A DNA stretch of 33,884 nucleotides, taken from the NCBI GenBank assembly GCA_038496445.1, contig JALMLS010000529.1, positions 1 through 33,884 on the forward strand. Reading direction: 5' to 3'. Made by a program: the position numbers and the translations under genes. Shown here in pieces: positions 20,199-29,557 of this stretch. Source of the stretch: Trichosphaerium sp. ATCC 40318 (Eukaryota; Discosea; Flabellinia; Trichosidae). A model generated the notes under the pieces. That model was not told where the DNA came from and did not search any database. It worked only from the letters and a program-made list of their open reading frames with translations. Each line of letters begins with the position of its first letter. Within the stretch, counting starts at the first letter, position 1.

Positions 20199-21915
20199 AT
20201 GAGTTCTAGTCCTTCTGGTCCATGTGTTGTATGTCGTAGACCCATTACATCAGGAGCATGGCTTCAATTGCAACGGTACACTTTGTCTTCGCTTCAAACT
20301 GCGTCAATATGCAAAATGCAGCTACATAAGGCGTTTTAGGCCTACTGGATTTGCAATTGCAATTGTTAACCCAAAGCACCTTTCTAGTGATCGTTTTGCA
20401 GTTTCTACGCTACCTCTAACGTCTGTACGTAGGTATTGTTACCATGGAAGTTGTTTTAGATGTGTATCATGTAAAACAGAACTGTAAGTACTGTCAGCCA
20501 TTAATTCAAGCCTATAGCGGCCTAAGCGCTAGTTGACATGTCCATATTTGGTAACCAGTATTCACGAAAACTGATAGTCCTTTTCTAGATACGGAAAATC
20601 ATTTACACCCGTGCGCAGTACGTTTTTTTTTGAGAAATTCTTCGTTGCTAAGAAATGACTATCATATTTAGACCAGAATAGTGCTCCTACGATATATTGT
20701 AAGAGCTGTAAGACGTCATCAAATGGTACGCTGTGTTGATTACTTAGGTTCACTGAAATGCAGTACATCAAACACTACGTTGTGGCCTAAGCATAAATTT
20801 CTTTCTTTTTTTTGTCTGGCAATCTTTTTCGAAAAGTTTAAAACACGTGCTTTGTGATATCCTCTTTATTAGCTGAATTAACGTTATGTGTAGTTACAGT
20901 AAAAATACAGGATAATAGAACACCAGGAGGTGGGAACAATTCTGGTCCGTATGGATGCAAACCTGCGCCACGAGTACAACCACAAAGTATGTTGATTTGT
21001 TACTCCAAGCTGGTTGTTAACATGATTGCTTTTCAGATTACAATCTAAATCAAAACCATTACCAAGTCCAGAGAGAACAACAAGAAAGAAAAAGGCTTGC
21101 TGAAGAAAGGTGGGAGCAAGATAAACTGGAAAGGCAGAGAAAAGCGAGAAATCAAGCCATATTGCTTGGAGAGAGGAGACAACTAGAAGAAGAAGCGAGG
21201 CAGAGGAGATTACAAGAGCAACAAAGACTCAGAGAGGAAGAACAACAAAGAACTGAAAGAAAACGAAGAGAAAGCATGGAACAAGATCGATTGGAGAGAG
21301 TGAGGAAAGCTTCAATGCCAATACAACCACGGACTCAGGTACAATATTATGATAAAAACGTTTTTCAACAATAGTAGGGATATAAGCAACAGCCAAGGCA
21401 AACACAATACAGTGCTCCACAACGACCTATAGCTCCAACACAGCACAGACCACCTCCAGTTGTACGTCCACAACATCCAGTATCTTCATTTCCGGCTTCT
21501 GAATCACCACCTCCGCCGCCTATGAATAGTGGTCCACCCCCTCCACTTCCACCTATGAGTATTGCTTCTCCATCAACTGGACCTGCACGTCCAAAGATGT
21601 ACGTAATATAGTTCAAGTTTCGTATTAATGATGAAAGGGGTGGACTTCTTGGAGCTATTGAAGGGTTCAGCAAGTATAATCTAAAAAAGTCTATTCCAAA
21701 TAATTCTTCAAACAGAGGTGTAGGGAGAGTAACGAATGGTACTTCAACCAAACATTTCCAACAGGATTTTTCACAACAAAGATACTAACTTCTTTTGTTC
21801 CTTAGTACCAAGTGGGAGTTCATCGCGTGGACCAATGGCACAGAGACCAAAGATGGGTTTTGGATCTATAGCAGAAGAAGCAATGTTAAAGCGTAATAAT
21901 TTAAGGAAAGTTTAA
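20199..21915 (+). CDS. LIM / coiled-coil / polyproline / WH2 protein
   Basis: Nine exons: 20199-20275, 20433-20483, 20589-20617, 20672-20725, 20927-20986, 21037-21338, 21378-21598, 21638-21717, 21806-21915; 327 residues, phases agree. Residues about 8-62 form one LIM domain with all eight zinc ligands (CVVC, HGSC, FRC, VSC, then YCKSCK). A Gly/Asn linker and a strongly charged Arg/Glu/Gln coiled coil follow (about 93-190, for example RRLQEQQRLREEEQQ). Then come Pro-rich segments (SPPPPPMNSGPPPPLPP, profilin/SH3-type) and a WH2-like actin-monomer motif, GLLGAIEGFSKYNLKKSIP. The C-terminus is MGFGSIAEEAMLKRNNLRKV. The combination suggests a scaffold that recruits profilin-actin at adhesion or cortical sites. 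A partial copy of its 3' end lies at 4443-4610. Confidence 0.88.
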
Positions 21916-21955
21916 ATAAAACAAGTTGCTTAAGATTCCAAGCTAGGGATTTTGA

Positions 21956-22788
21956 CATAGAGAATTTTTTGCTAAGCAGTTGAATGTGCTGTGGTGTAAG
22001 CACTACATGCTTTGAATCTACGCAGGAATTATGAGAGCTTAATATAAACCTGTAGCTGTGAGAAAAAATAAATACGCTTTAATGTTTTTATGGTATGACG
22101 TTATTGTAAAATATGAAAATCTTCTAGCTAGGTTATTTTTGTTCATCATTTATACCTTGAAAGTGTACAAAGAGTAGTAGTGCATCGAACCTGAGTGTGC
22201 ACACTAAAACGTTAGTTGTGGCTCCGCAAAAAACGTCAAGTTCAGCATATTGCTCTTGATTAGCGATATAAAACCGATTTAAACTCTTTTCATTTGTTGT
22301 AGTGCACTTTTTCCAACAATGTTTTCAGTTTTTTTTCTCTTTCTAACTTATGCAACATCCCAAACAGCCAAAAATGATGCATACATACTACACGAGCATG
22401 TTGAATACAATACATCATTTTTGGCTGTTTGGGATGTTGCATAAGATAGTGAACAAAATTGTTTTCTAAACAGCGTTGTTTGCAACCTCATATCAGGGAT
22501 AAGTAGTACATTACTGTTTAAGCGGATCTGGCCTATTTATTTGACAGAAAAACGTGTTGTTGCTCTTAAATAAGGAATTAAAAGTTCCTTTTTTGCTGAA
22601 AGAGCTTGGTACATATTTCCTATGATAATTGCATATAATGTACTTATTGTGCGTCTCTGTTAAGAACTTCCCCTTGAAATACAAACCTTAACCTATCGTA
22701 TACAGCAGTTTCAGGTGAGTAGCTGACTGCTGTGTGACTGACACATTTTTTACTTTTTCATCAACTGCTTAGAGAAAAATTCTCTATG
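21956..22788. mobile_element. TIR-bounded, non-coding MITE-like element
   Basis: Bases 21956-21983 and 22761-22788 are inverted repeats matching at 26 of 28 positions (outer sequence CATAGAGAATTTTT, inner CTAAGCAGTTGA). The outer ends allow TA duplications (CA-TA-GAGAA...TTCTC-TA-TG), as in Tc1/mariner-like insertions, but this is not proven. The 833-bp interior holds no ORF of note. A long perfect hairpin lies close to its midpoint. The inverted duplicate at 4.1-4.6 kb keeps both flanks but lacks this interior, which supports insertion after the duplication, or loss from that copy. It separates the LIM-WH2 and LRR genes, which are convergent. Confidence 0.7.
22347..22445. repeat. Perfect 33-bp hairpin with 33-nt loop
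   Basis: Arms 22347-22379 and 22413-22445 are exact reverse complements over 33 positions (left arm begins CTTATGCAACATCCC). The loop 22380-22412 is also 33 nt. Flanking bases do not pair. The lack of any mismatch contrasts with the decayed surroundings and suggests a recent origin or constraint. If transcribed it would fold into a small-RNA-precursor-like stem; as DNA it could be a foldback or end-recognition structure of the surrounding element. Confidence 0.9.
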
Positions 22789-22874
22789 ATATCTCCAGAC
22801 AGCCTATTTTCAGAACTTTGATAAACCAGGCAATTCAAACGCTGGTTTTTTATTTCACTTTTGCGTCACTTTAC

Positions 22875-24011
22875 TCATTTTTTGGTACAAGTGTTGAAAT
22901 ACAGCAGTTGATCGAGACATTCTTGAGTAATTGACGTGTCAGTAATATTAATTTTGTGAACCCCAGTTAGTGATTTAATGGCTTCATTTGTTATCTGTTT
23001 ACAACCTCTAAGATTAATAAAATATGCTCCAGAAAGTGCCTGGATGCCTTTGTCTGTAATGTGTTTGCACCCACCAAGATCTATAATGTGTACACCCGAC
23101 AGTGCTTCGATACCTTTATCTGTAATAGATGTGTTACTCAGAAAAATGCTACGTACACCTGAAAGGTATTTTAACCCTTCATCTGTAATAGATGTGTTAC
23201 TCAAATAAATGGCATGTACACCAGCGAGTGCTTTTAACCCTTCATCTGTGACTGAGGTTCTGCGCAGATCAATGGTATGAACACCAGAAAGTGCTTTTAA
23301 CCCTTCATCTGTAATAGGCAATTTACACAGATAAATTTTGTGTACACCAGCAATTGATTTTAACCCTTCATCTGTAATACATTTGCAACCAATGAGGTTT
23401 ATTGTATTAACACCAGCAAGTGACTTTAATCCTTCGTCTGTAACTGTAGTTCTAGATAAATCAATGGTATGTACACCAGCAAGAGCCTTTATCCCTTCAT
23501 CTGTTACTGCGGTTCTAGATAGATGAATGGTATGTACACCAGCAAGTGCTTTTAACCCTTCATCTGTTACTGAAGTATGGCTAAGGTCAATGGCATGTAC
23601 ACCAGCAAGTGCTTTGACACCTTCATCAGTTACAGTATTACTACATTCACAAAGATCAATGGAATGAACACCAGCAAATGTCTTGATAACATCATCAGAA
23701 ATGGCTAGGCCAACAAGTTTGATGTTTGTGTGCTGGAGAGTACTTGAGTATTTTAAAATTGCTGAAGCTTGGTCAACACGTGAAATCTGAACGCTACAGT
23801 ATCCGATAATATCGTGAACAATAGAAGCAAGGTGATGACATGTTTGAGAAGCAGCAAAGCGTGATTTTGTTGTTTTACGCAAAATAAGCGCTAAAACCTC
23901 TGTGGGAAGGTCTAAAATGCTTATTTGCGCCCTATTATATGTTAGAATAGGAAAATAGAACAAGTTACGTCGGAACCTTTCATCTTTAATATTTATCTTT
24001 TGTACGAGCAT
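22875..24011 (-). CDS. Intronless F-box/leucine-rich-repeat protein
   Basis: One uninterrupted 378-residue frame from ATG at 24011. An F-box-like region lies at about residues 30-70 (LDLPTEVLALILRKTTKSRF). About 12 very regular LRRs of 21-22 residues follow, of the form ALAGVHTIDLSRTTVTDEGLK. This is shorter than the roughly 26-residue repeats usual in cellular FBXL proteins. F-box proteins dock on Skp1 and present substrates to a cullin-RING ubiquitin ligase; the LRR solenoid would bind the target. Units are also similar at the DNA level, suggesting recent internal expansion. Absence of introns is unusual beside the intron-dense genes in this window. A fragment of its 3' end occurs at 4105-4320. 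The start lies 109 bp from a divergent F-box-like gene. Confidence 0.88.
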   Translation of the reverse strand: MLVQKINIKDERFRRNLFYFPILTYNRAQISILDLPTEVLALILRKTTKSRFAASQTCHHLASIVHDIIGYCSVQISRVDQASAILKYSSTLQHTNIKLVGLAISDDVIKTFAGVHSIDLCECSNTVTDEGVKALAGVHAIDLSHTSVTDEGLKALAGVHTIHLSRTAVTDEGIKALAGVHTIDLSRTTVTDEGLKSLAGVNTINLIGCKCITDEGLKSIAGVHKIYLCKLPITDEGLKALSGVHTIDLRRTSVTDEGLKALAGVHAIYLSNTSITDEGLKYLSGVRSIFLSNTSITDKGIEALSGVHIIDLGGCKHITDKGIQALSGAYFINLRGCKQITNEAIKSLTGVHKINITDTSITQECLDQLLYFNTCTKK

Positions 24012-24120
24012 ATCGAGTGTATCGTAAACCGTTGGGAACTCACAGCTTTTCGGAATGACTTAAATACGATGTTAAGTGACCGTCCATTGCGATGCCGTTT
24101 ACATACCAAAGGGCTACCGA
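24012..24120. promoter_or_regulatory. Short divergent promoter between F-box genes
   Basis: Only 109 bp separates the ATG of the LRR F-box gene (minus, 24011) from the first in-frame ATG of the plus-strand F-box-like gene (24121). Both promoters must lie here or within the 5' parts of the genes. No clear TATA or E-box element is visible. Confidence 0.4.
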
Positions 24121-24872
24121 ATGATAAGAAAGCAGCCTTACTCTTTTTCAATACCATACTTCGCAAATAGACAAAAACGGATCGTTAATGACTACACAAC
24201 GCCCACTTGGGGTTTTATGACGCCGGAGCTTGTTTGTGAAGTGGCTGATTGGCTTTGTAATGATTGGCGTGGTATTATTTGCTTCTCAAGAACATGTAAA
24301 TACCTCAACGACGTACTAACCCACCACGAGAAGCGTGTATGGAGGATGCCATGTAAATTATTAAACATAGACACTAGAAAGGTAGATAACCCTCGCACAA
24401 GGTACGTAACGCGTAGTAATACGCTATCAACATTGTTTCAAGCTGATTTCAACTTAGATTTGGCTTGGAGATTCTAGAACGCCGTTTAGACGCTAAGATC
24501 ATTACCGCAGCCTCTAGTATAATCAAACTACAAGGAACACAAGCAGTCAGATGCTTCACAGTTAGTATACAACGTCCACCACAAAATCCAAAAACTTGGA
24601 ATCAAATCTCGTCAACGGAGTTCCTTAGCCGCTTTTCATCGATTTATGTTGATCTACTTAACGAAGATATTGGTACAATTGAGCATAACTTACCTTGTTC
24701 TCGAAATATTATGTCACGTGCTTTAAGAAACTTTCAAAAATTATGGCCTTCGTCAACTATCGATACACAGTATTATATTAATCACGTGATGCGTTCTTTA
24801 CGTGTTTCTAATGAAGAAAGAGCTCTTGTGATTCATCCAGGTTATACACCTAACAGTCAAGTTTTTAGTTGA
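24121..24872 (+). CDS. F-box-like protein, 231 residues
   Basis: Two exons, 24121-24401 and 24458-24872, joined across a 56-nt GTACGT...CTTAG intron (phase 2). Without splicing the first frame would end soon after. I chose ATG 24121; the frame upstream is open only from a GTG. Residues about 30-70 (WGFMTPELVCEVADWLCND through FSRTCKYLNDVLTHHEKRVW) have the F-box pattern of a Pro-Glu-Leu helix start and a CK..N motif. The rest (LEILERRLDAKIITAASSII, then LRVSNEERALVIHPGYTP) has no LRRs and no domain I recognise. It is sandwiched between two F-box/LRR genes, which supports the assignment. Confidence 0.72.
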
Positions 24873-25153
24873 TTGTACACCTTCACAAGTTGTAATAAAA
24901 TCTCGTTTGTACATCATTTTACTCTGCAATTCGGTAAAATTGGTTTTAGATTGATCCTATACGTTTTTACCATATAGATTTTTTGGGTATTTACAATTCT
25001 CAAAGCATGAGTTAATATTAGCATTGTTTTTTTGTTTAGTCTTGTTGTTTCAAGAAAAAGAGGAATTGTCATAATCAAGGTGAAGCTAAGAAGGAACTAT
25101 TTATTACACTTTGCTTTTGTGTATTCAATTGTTGCTTCTATTCTCACATTGGG

Positions 25154-26014
25154 TTACTTTGAAAATGTTGAGCTGAGCCATTTAATACCTAATGCTTCGA
25201 CACTTTCTTTTGAAATCTGACAACTTCCATTGATTGTAGCCGATTTAAGTGATTTTAAGTGCTTCAAACATGAGTTTGTTACCTTGTCACAATTGAAGAG
25301 GTTAAGGCGTTCAAGATTTACCAATGGCTTCAAACCTGCGTCTGTAATCGCGCAACCACAAACAAACAAGCTTTTGAGATTTGTCAATACTTTGATTGCA
25401 TCATCTGTTACCACTGATGTGCCTAGGGTAGACTCAACAATATTTAATGTGTGTACATTGCCGAGATATTTAGAATAAGAAGCTTGTATGTTTGAGAGTG
25501 ATATTTCATGGACATTCTTCAATGCCTTTATACCTTCAGCAGTAATATTCGTACAACCTAATAAGTTTATACAATGAACTCCGTTCAGAGCTTTTAGAGA
25601 AATATCTGTTATCTCTGTATTGTTCAATGTAATCGTGTGAATGTTATGTTTTTCTCCAACTAGTGCAAGGATACCTTCATCTGTAATGGTCATTTCTGAC
25701 AGATATATTGTATGAACGCCAACAAAACAAGCCAAGTCATGCACAGAGAGTATGATCCTGACAGACTGAAAATATATTGCAGTGTTTTTAAGCAAAGGAC
25801 TGCCTTTGAGAAAAGAGCAATCTGATGCCTTTAATAGCAAAATTTTAAACCCAACATTATGTCGAATAATGTCATTAAACTGAATAGAAACTACAGAAGC
25901 TCTAATACGTTCTTTTTTGTCTAAATATTGTAGAATATGCGTTAGTGTCTCTGGAGGAAGCTCTTGGAGGAGTATAAATTGGTTTACTATTTCTTGGCTA
26001 CGCTTTGCTGCCAT
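25154..26014 (-). CDS. Second intronless F-box/LRR protein
   Basis: A single 286-residue frame from ATG at 26014. The F-box is clear at residues about 14-55 (LQELPPETLTHILQYLDKKE, then RASVVSIQFNDIIRHN). About seven degenerate LRRs follow, recognisable by GVHTIYLSEMTITDEGILAL, GVHCINLLGCTNITAEGIKA, NVHTLNIVES and CGCAITDAGLKPLVNLERLN. They share the GVHTI-L...ITDEG core with the neighbour at 22875-24011 but are more divergent and partly 23-25 residues long, so this is an older paralogue. Probable substrate receptor of an SCF ubiquitin ligase; the target is unknown. Confidence 0.87.
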   Translation of the reverse strand: MAAKRSQEIVNQFILLQELPPETLTHILQYLDKKERIRASVVSIQFNDIIRHNVGFKILLLKASDCSFLKGSPLLKNTAIYFQSVRIILSVHDLACFVGVHTIYLSEMTITDEGILALVGEKHNIHTITLNNTEITDISLKALNGVHCINLLGCTNITAEGIKALKNVHEISLSNIQASYSKYLGNVHTLNIVESTLGTSVVTDDAIKVLTNLKSLFVCGCAITDAGLKPLVNLERLNLFNCDKVTNSCLKHLKSLKSATINGSCQISKESVEALGIKWLSSTFSK

Positions 26015-26528
26015 TGAAGATAGCGAGGATAACGAAACATATTTTTAAGTCACCAACAACTTAAGTGCAACTGAATTACATTGACTAATAGAATGTGCGC
26101 GAGGGAAGATAGGGAGGTAGGTCACAGAGGGAACAACGTATTGGAAAGACACGGGAGATTATTTGGCTGGTATTAACGCCAAGGGGCTTTTCCGGTAAGG
26201 GAGGTTTTAATTAAAATATTTTTCCGCCAACCTTTTTTCTTTTCTTTTTTCTACATTATTGTAATAGGCCATTTCAGGGGGTGTGGCGACTTTCTCCAAG
26301 CAGCTTTATCTGCGCCTGGATAAGTCAACCAGACAATAAACAAACAAACAAGTACGTTGAGTCTGAGTTCTAGTAAGAGCGAAGCTGTTTGCTTATTAGA
26401 ATGGATTTATTGCACAATCTTAGAGCCTACAAGGTGTAGTGCTATACGTAGCTAAGTTTCAGTACAAAGCTATTGCTTGTTCTGATGTTAAGTGTATCTG
26501 TAGCGTTACATAACTATTGTATATGATA
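26015..26528. other. Intergenic, compositionally distinct patch
   Basis: Upstream of the 25154-26014 gene and downstream of the nuclease gene stop. Bases about 26090-26330 look richer in G and purine runs (AGGGAAGATAGGGAGGTAGG) than the neighbourhood, followed by a pyrimidine tract. I see no ORF, tRNA or repeat. It could be a promoter or remnant of foreign DNA. Confidence 0.35.
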
Positions 26529-27863
26529 CTATTGTATTAGATTAAAGGTTGTATGCAATCCGAAATGATCTAGGGTAACCTTGTTAGTCTGTTGAGAAGT
26601 TTTGATTTTGTGAAAAAAGGTGAGGAATTTCAAGGTTGTCTTACCTGATATCATAGGCGGTTTATCTTCCTTTCCAATGATCTTAATTTGGTCCGCCTTC
26701 CAATACTTACATTTTGTAAATACTCGATCTAACCTGCTTTTCCCCCATGTGGCACCCTTAAATTAACAAAACATAAGCAGGATCACCAAACATACTAGTT
26801 TTACAAAATACAGTGCGCTTTACATATTTAATTTTCGAAAAAGACTTAAACAAATTTGGTCTGTCTGGGAGGAAAAAGTGCAAGATGTATGACTGATTTC
26901 GAAATGGAAAAATAGTTTAAAACCAAAACTTGAATTCTCGGAGTGCTGTACCTTATCGTTTTTGTGAATGTCAACCCAAGTATCTCTAAAACCCTTTTTA
27001 GGCATAAACGCTTCTTCTTCTGGCCATGCATAGTTATAATCGCCCAAAACAATCTGATCAGCTTCTGGATTTAAGTTCTTCAAAATCCATGATAATTGGC
27101 CTTCTCGAACTCTATGAAATTGACCTGCGCTTTCAAGATGTACAGTTGATAAAGCCAAAGTATGATCATCAAATGTAAGTTCACATACTATCTGTGATTT
27201 AGAGGAAACGACGTGTACACTAATCGTACCTATTGATTTCCTTGGCGCAGCTTTGAAAGGCAAATCATATCGTTCAAGTTTCGAAAATGGATACTTTGAA
27301 AAAATGGCTAACTTGTACTTCGAAAACTGTGTAATTCAATGAGCAAAATAGCACGTGTCAAACTTATTTTTAGGTACCTGTCCAGAAAGTGGTGAAACGT
27401 AGAAGTGTTTTCTAATGTAAGGATGCTTTAAAAGGCATTCATGAGCCAGTTTTGTTGTTTCTTGAACACATATGATGTCTGCATTGCATTCTTCAAACAA
27501 TTTAACAAGTTTTGCAGTTCTTTCTGTTCTGTCTTCTTCAAATACCTTACAACTTGTTACCAGCGCGTGGTGAATGCCTTGAGAGTACCCAAATGTTGTA
27601 CGTAATGATATTGAGCTGTTTGACGCCAATTTTGTTTTTTTCTGTATTTACCTAAGCGTTGACGTTAGTACAAGCGTATTTGCTTACTGTCGTACAGGTT
27701 TCCATTGAGATTTCGTTGTATCCCATTTAGAGCATACTAGAGACGCTATTACGCACTTATCTGCCGTTAGACCCTCAAACGGTTTTATTACAGGCTTTTG
27801 TTTAATTTTAGGCCCGTCAGTCTTTTTAAGCTTTGTACGTTGTGCCTTTAGTTCTGCAAACAT
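26529..27863 (-). CDS. TDP2-like endonuclease/exonuclease/phosphatase protein
   Basis: Six exons: 27863-27696, 27651-27589, 27545-27378, 27317-26952, 26756-26645, 26569-26529; 305 residues, all phases consistent. The EEP catalytic motifs appear in order. They are LNIITYNIW (Asn, strand 1), ADIICVQETT (metal-binding Glu), LALSTVHLES (His), IVLGDYNYAW (GDxN), WGKSRLDRVF, and ISDHFGLH (catalytic His) in a 41-nt last exon. YNIW, CVQET and SDHFGL together fit the TDP2 branch, which hydrolyses 5'-phosphotyrosyl-DNA bonds left by trapped topoisomerase 2; other EEP phosphodiesterases remain possible. A basic, lysine-rich N-terminus (LKAQRTKLKKTDGPKIKQK) precedes the domain and might direct it to the nucleus. 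Unlike its F-box neighbours it has ordinary introns. Confidence 0.92.
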
Positions 27864-27894
27864 GTTGTTATGTGTTGTGTTATAGAATCAACTA

Positions 27895-28149
27895 TTAATA
27901 GAAGCTTAACGTACCTAGGTGTACGTTTCTTTCGACAATTTTCGTTGAAACATAGAAATGACTATTCCCATCAAAGCACAGTAGAGTAAAGCCTATAATT
28001 ACCTCGTAAGTTACTACTGGTTGTGAACAAATTACTTTGTAGCTTACATCATTTGTTTTGGCTTTTTTTTCGTGCAACATAAATTCAGTAAACGTTGACT
28101 GAGGTTTAAAAGTTCTTTTAAACAAGTTAAACACTCTACTTAACAACAT
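27895..28149 (-). CDS. Hypothetical 84-residue protein
   Basis: ATG at 28149, stop at 27895. It contains MLLSRVFNLFKRTFKPQSTF, then VSYKVICSQPVVTYEVIIGF and FDGNSHFYVSTKIVERNVHL. Alternating hydrophobic residues suggest beta strands. A GTACGT donor overlaps its 3' end (about 27913), so it may be one exon of a longer transcript; splicing it toward the nuclease gene does not keep frame. No family recognised and evidence is limited to composition. Confidence 0.3.
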   Translation of the reverse strand: MLLSRVFNLFKRTFKPQSTFTEFMLHEKKAKTNDVSYKVICSQPVVTYEVIIGFTLLCFDGNSHFYVSTKIVERNVHLGTLSFY

Positions 28150-28199
28150 AGACCACGTTTCCTTACTTACAGTTTGTACATATAACGTCAAACAAGCAT

Positions 28200-29557
28200 G
28201 GAAGGAGAAATATTAGCCAATGAGCTCTGGTTTAACCAAAGCAGCAAACCGTTCTTGAATGCTACCATAGTATGCGAACAAAATCACTAAGTTCCTGATA
28301 CCTGTAGCGATATAGCATGTGTTTGCTCTTTATAACTTAAAGTTGATAGGCAATTACATCATCGTGATGAATGGACAGTTAACAACAGTATTTGTTTGAG
28401 CTTTTAATTGAGCACAGAGTTCCATAGTTCAACGTTCTCTTACAAATTAAACTAAGTAGTTTTCGTCTATCATCTTTATATTTTTCGCATAAGTATTGAT
28501 TGTCTGTCGTACAATTACTAAAGGTAAAACTAATTGGCATACAGACTAATATCATATACAAGTTACAAAGGTATACAAGCAAACTACCTTGTAAGTTACC
28601 GTAACTCAAGTGTACTAGAGAAGGTGAGTTATAAAAATTCGATATCTAAAAAATGATTGTTAAGGAAGCAAATGAACGTGAAGATGGAAGTCGTTTCCTT
28701 TTGTTTTGAATAATTTTTACTGGCATCGTATCATCCTTGATGAAGGAAATTGAGAAACAAGACCATTTCTATTTTAAGGAATGTGTTCGTTTGAAGCTAG
28801 ATCAATGTGTTGTAAAACACGTTTACTATGGTACACTAATACTTTTTTATTTATATATAATATGTAGCTTAAAATAGATGACTATTTTCTAAGGATCAAA
28901 TATAGCGACCCAGAGTTCAACTTCTCCACAAGATAAACGTCCGTCTTTTTCTTACAATTTGTTTAGTATTACTATCTTTCGTACTAAAGGTATCTAGCTG
29001 ACACACAGACTAAATCATACACAAAGTGCAATTGGGAACAGAACAAGCATACCTAGGTCCCCTCTGTGTACTAGAGATGTTGCCAAAACGGATGTTAAAA
29101 CTGTCTTTGAAAAAAGTGACTAAGTAAGTGTAGCATAAAAGGGCTGTTTGTTTCAATAATTGTATCACTAGTCCGAGCCAGCTATTAGTTCTGGTGCCAC
29201 TAGTATTTATTTAGATTATATTGTAACAAAACACAACCAAATGACTACAATTAAGACGTGAGCTCCATTACACGTGCAAGTGAGAGACTTTGAAATAGAA
29301 TACTGTGCAAGAAGCAACTTATTTTATTCCTTGTAAAAAGAGGTTGTAAATGCAACCAACTACATATCTATTTTAGATTTTAACTTCAAAGTTCTAAATG
29401 GCAGTACCACATCGTTGACAGATGGCAAACAAAACATCAAACCACACGAGAAAAATATCTCAAAATTTTCTAGTGTAGAAGTCAACAGGGTTCTCTTGTC
29501 TATAGTGACATCGTCAAATCCAGAATTTCTCGAGATTCTTGTCCGTTTACCAAAATA
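28200..29557. other. Long gene-poor interval
   Basis: About 1.3 kb without a convincing gene. A minus-strand ORF 28555-28379 could give a 58-residue Cys-containing peptide with a hydrophobic start, unsupported otherwise. At 28709-28753 one plus frame reads NNFYWHRIILDEGN before a stop, resembling the Walker-B segment of SNF2 helicases. The part next to 29558 is the promoter of the Cys-rich F-box gene. One CACGTG lies at about 29271. Confidence 0.4.

Noticed and set aside
22978-23526. Plus-strand ORFs opposite the LRR array
   Set aside because: They are antisense shadows produced by the codon-periodic LRR repeats and share their period.
28379-28555. 58-residue Cys-containing peptide with a hydrophobic start (minus strand)
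   Set aside because: The longer frame opens at TTG; composition only, no supporting signal or family; likely chance.
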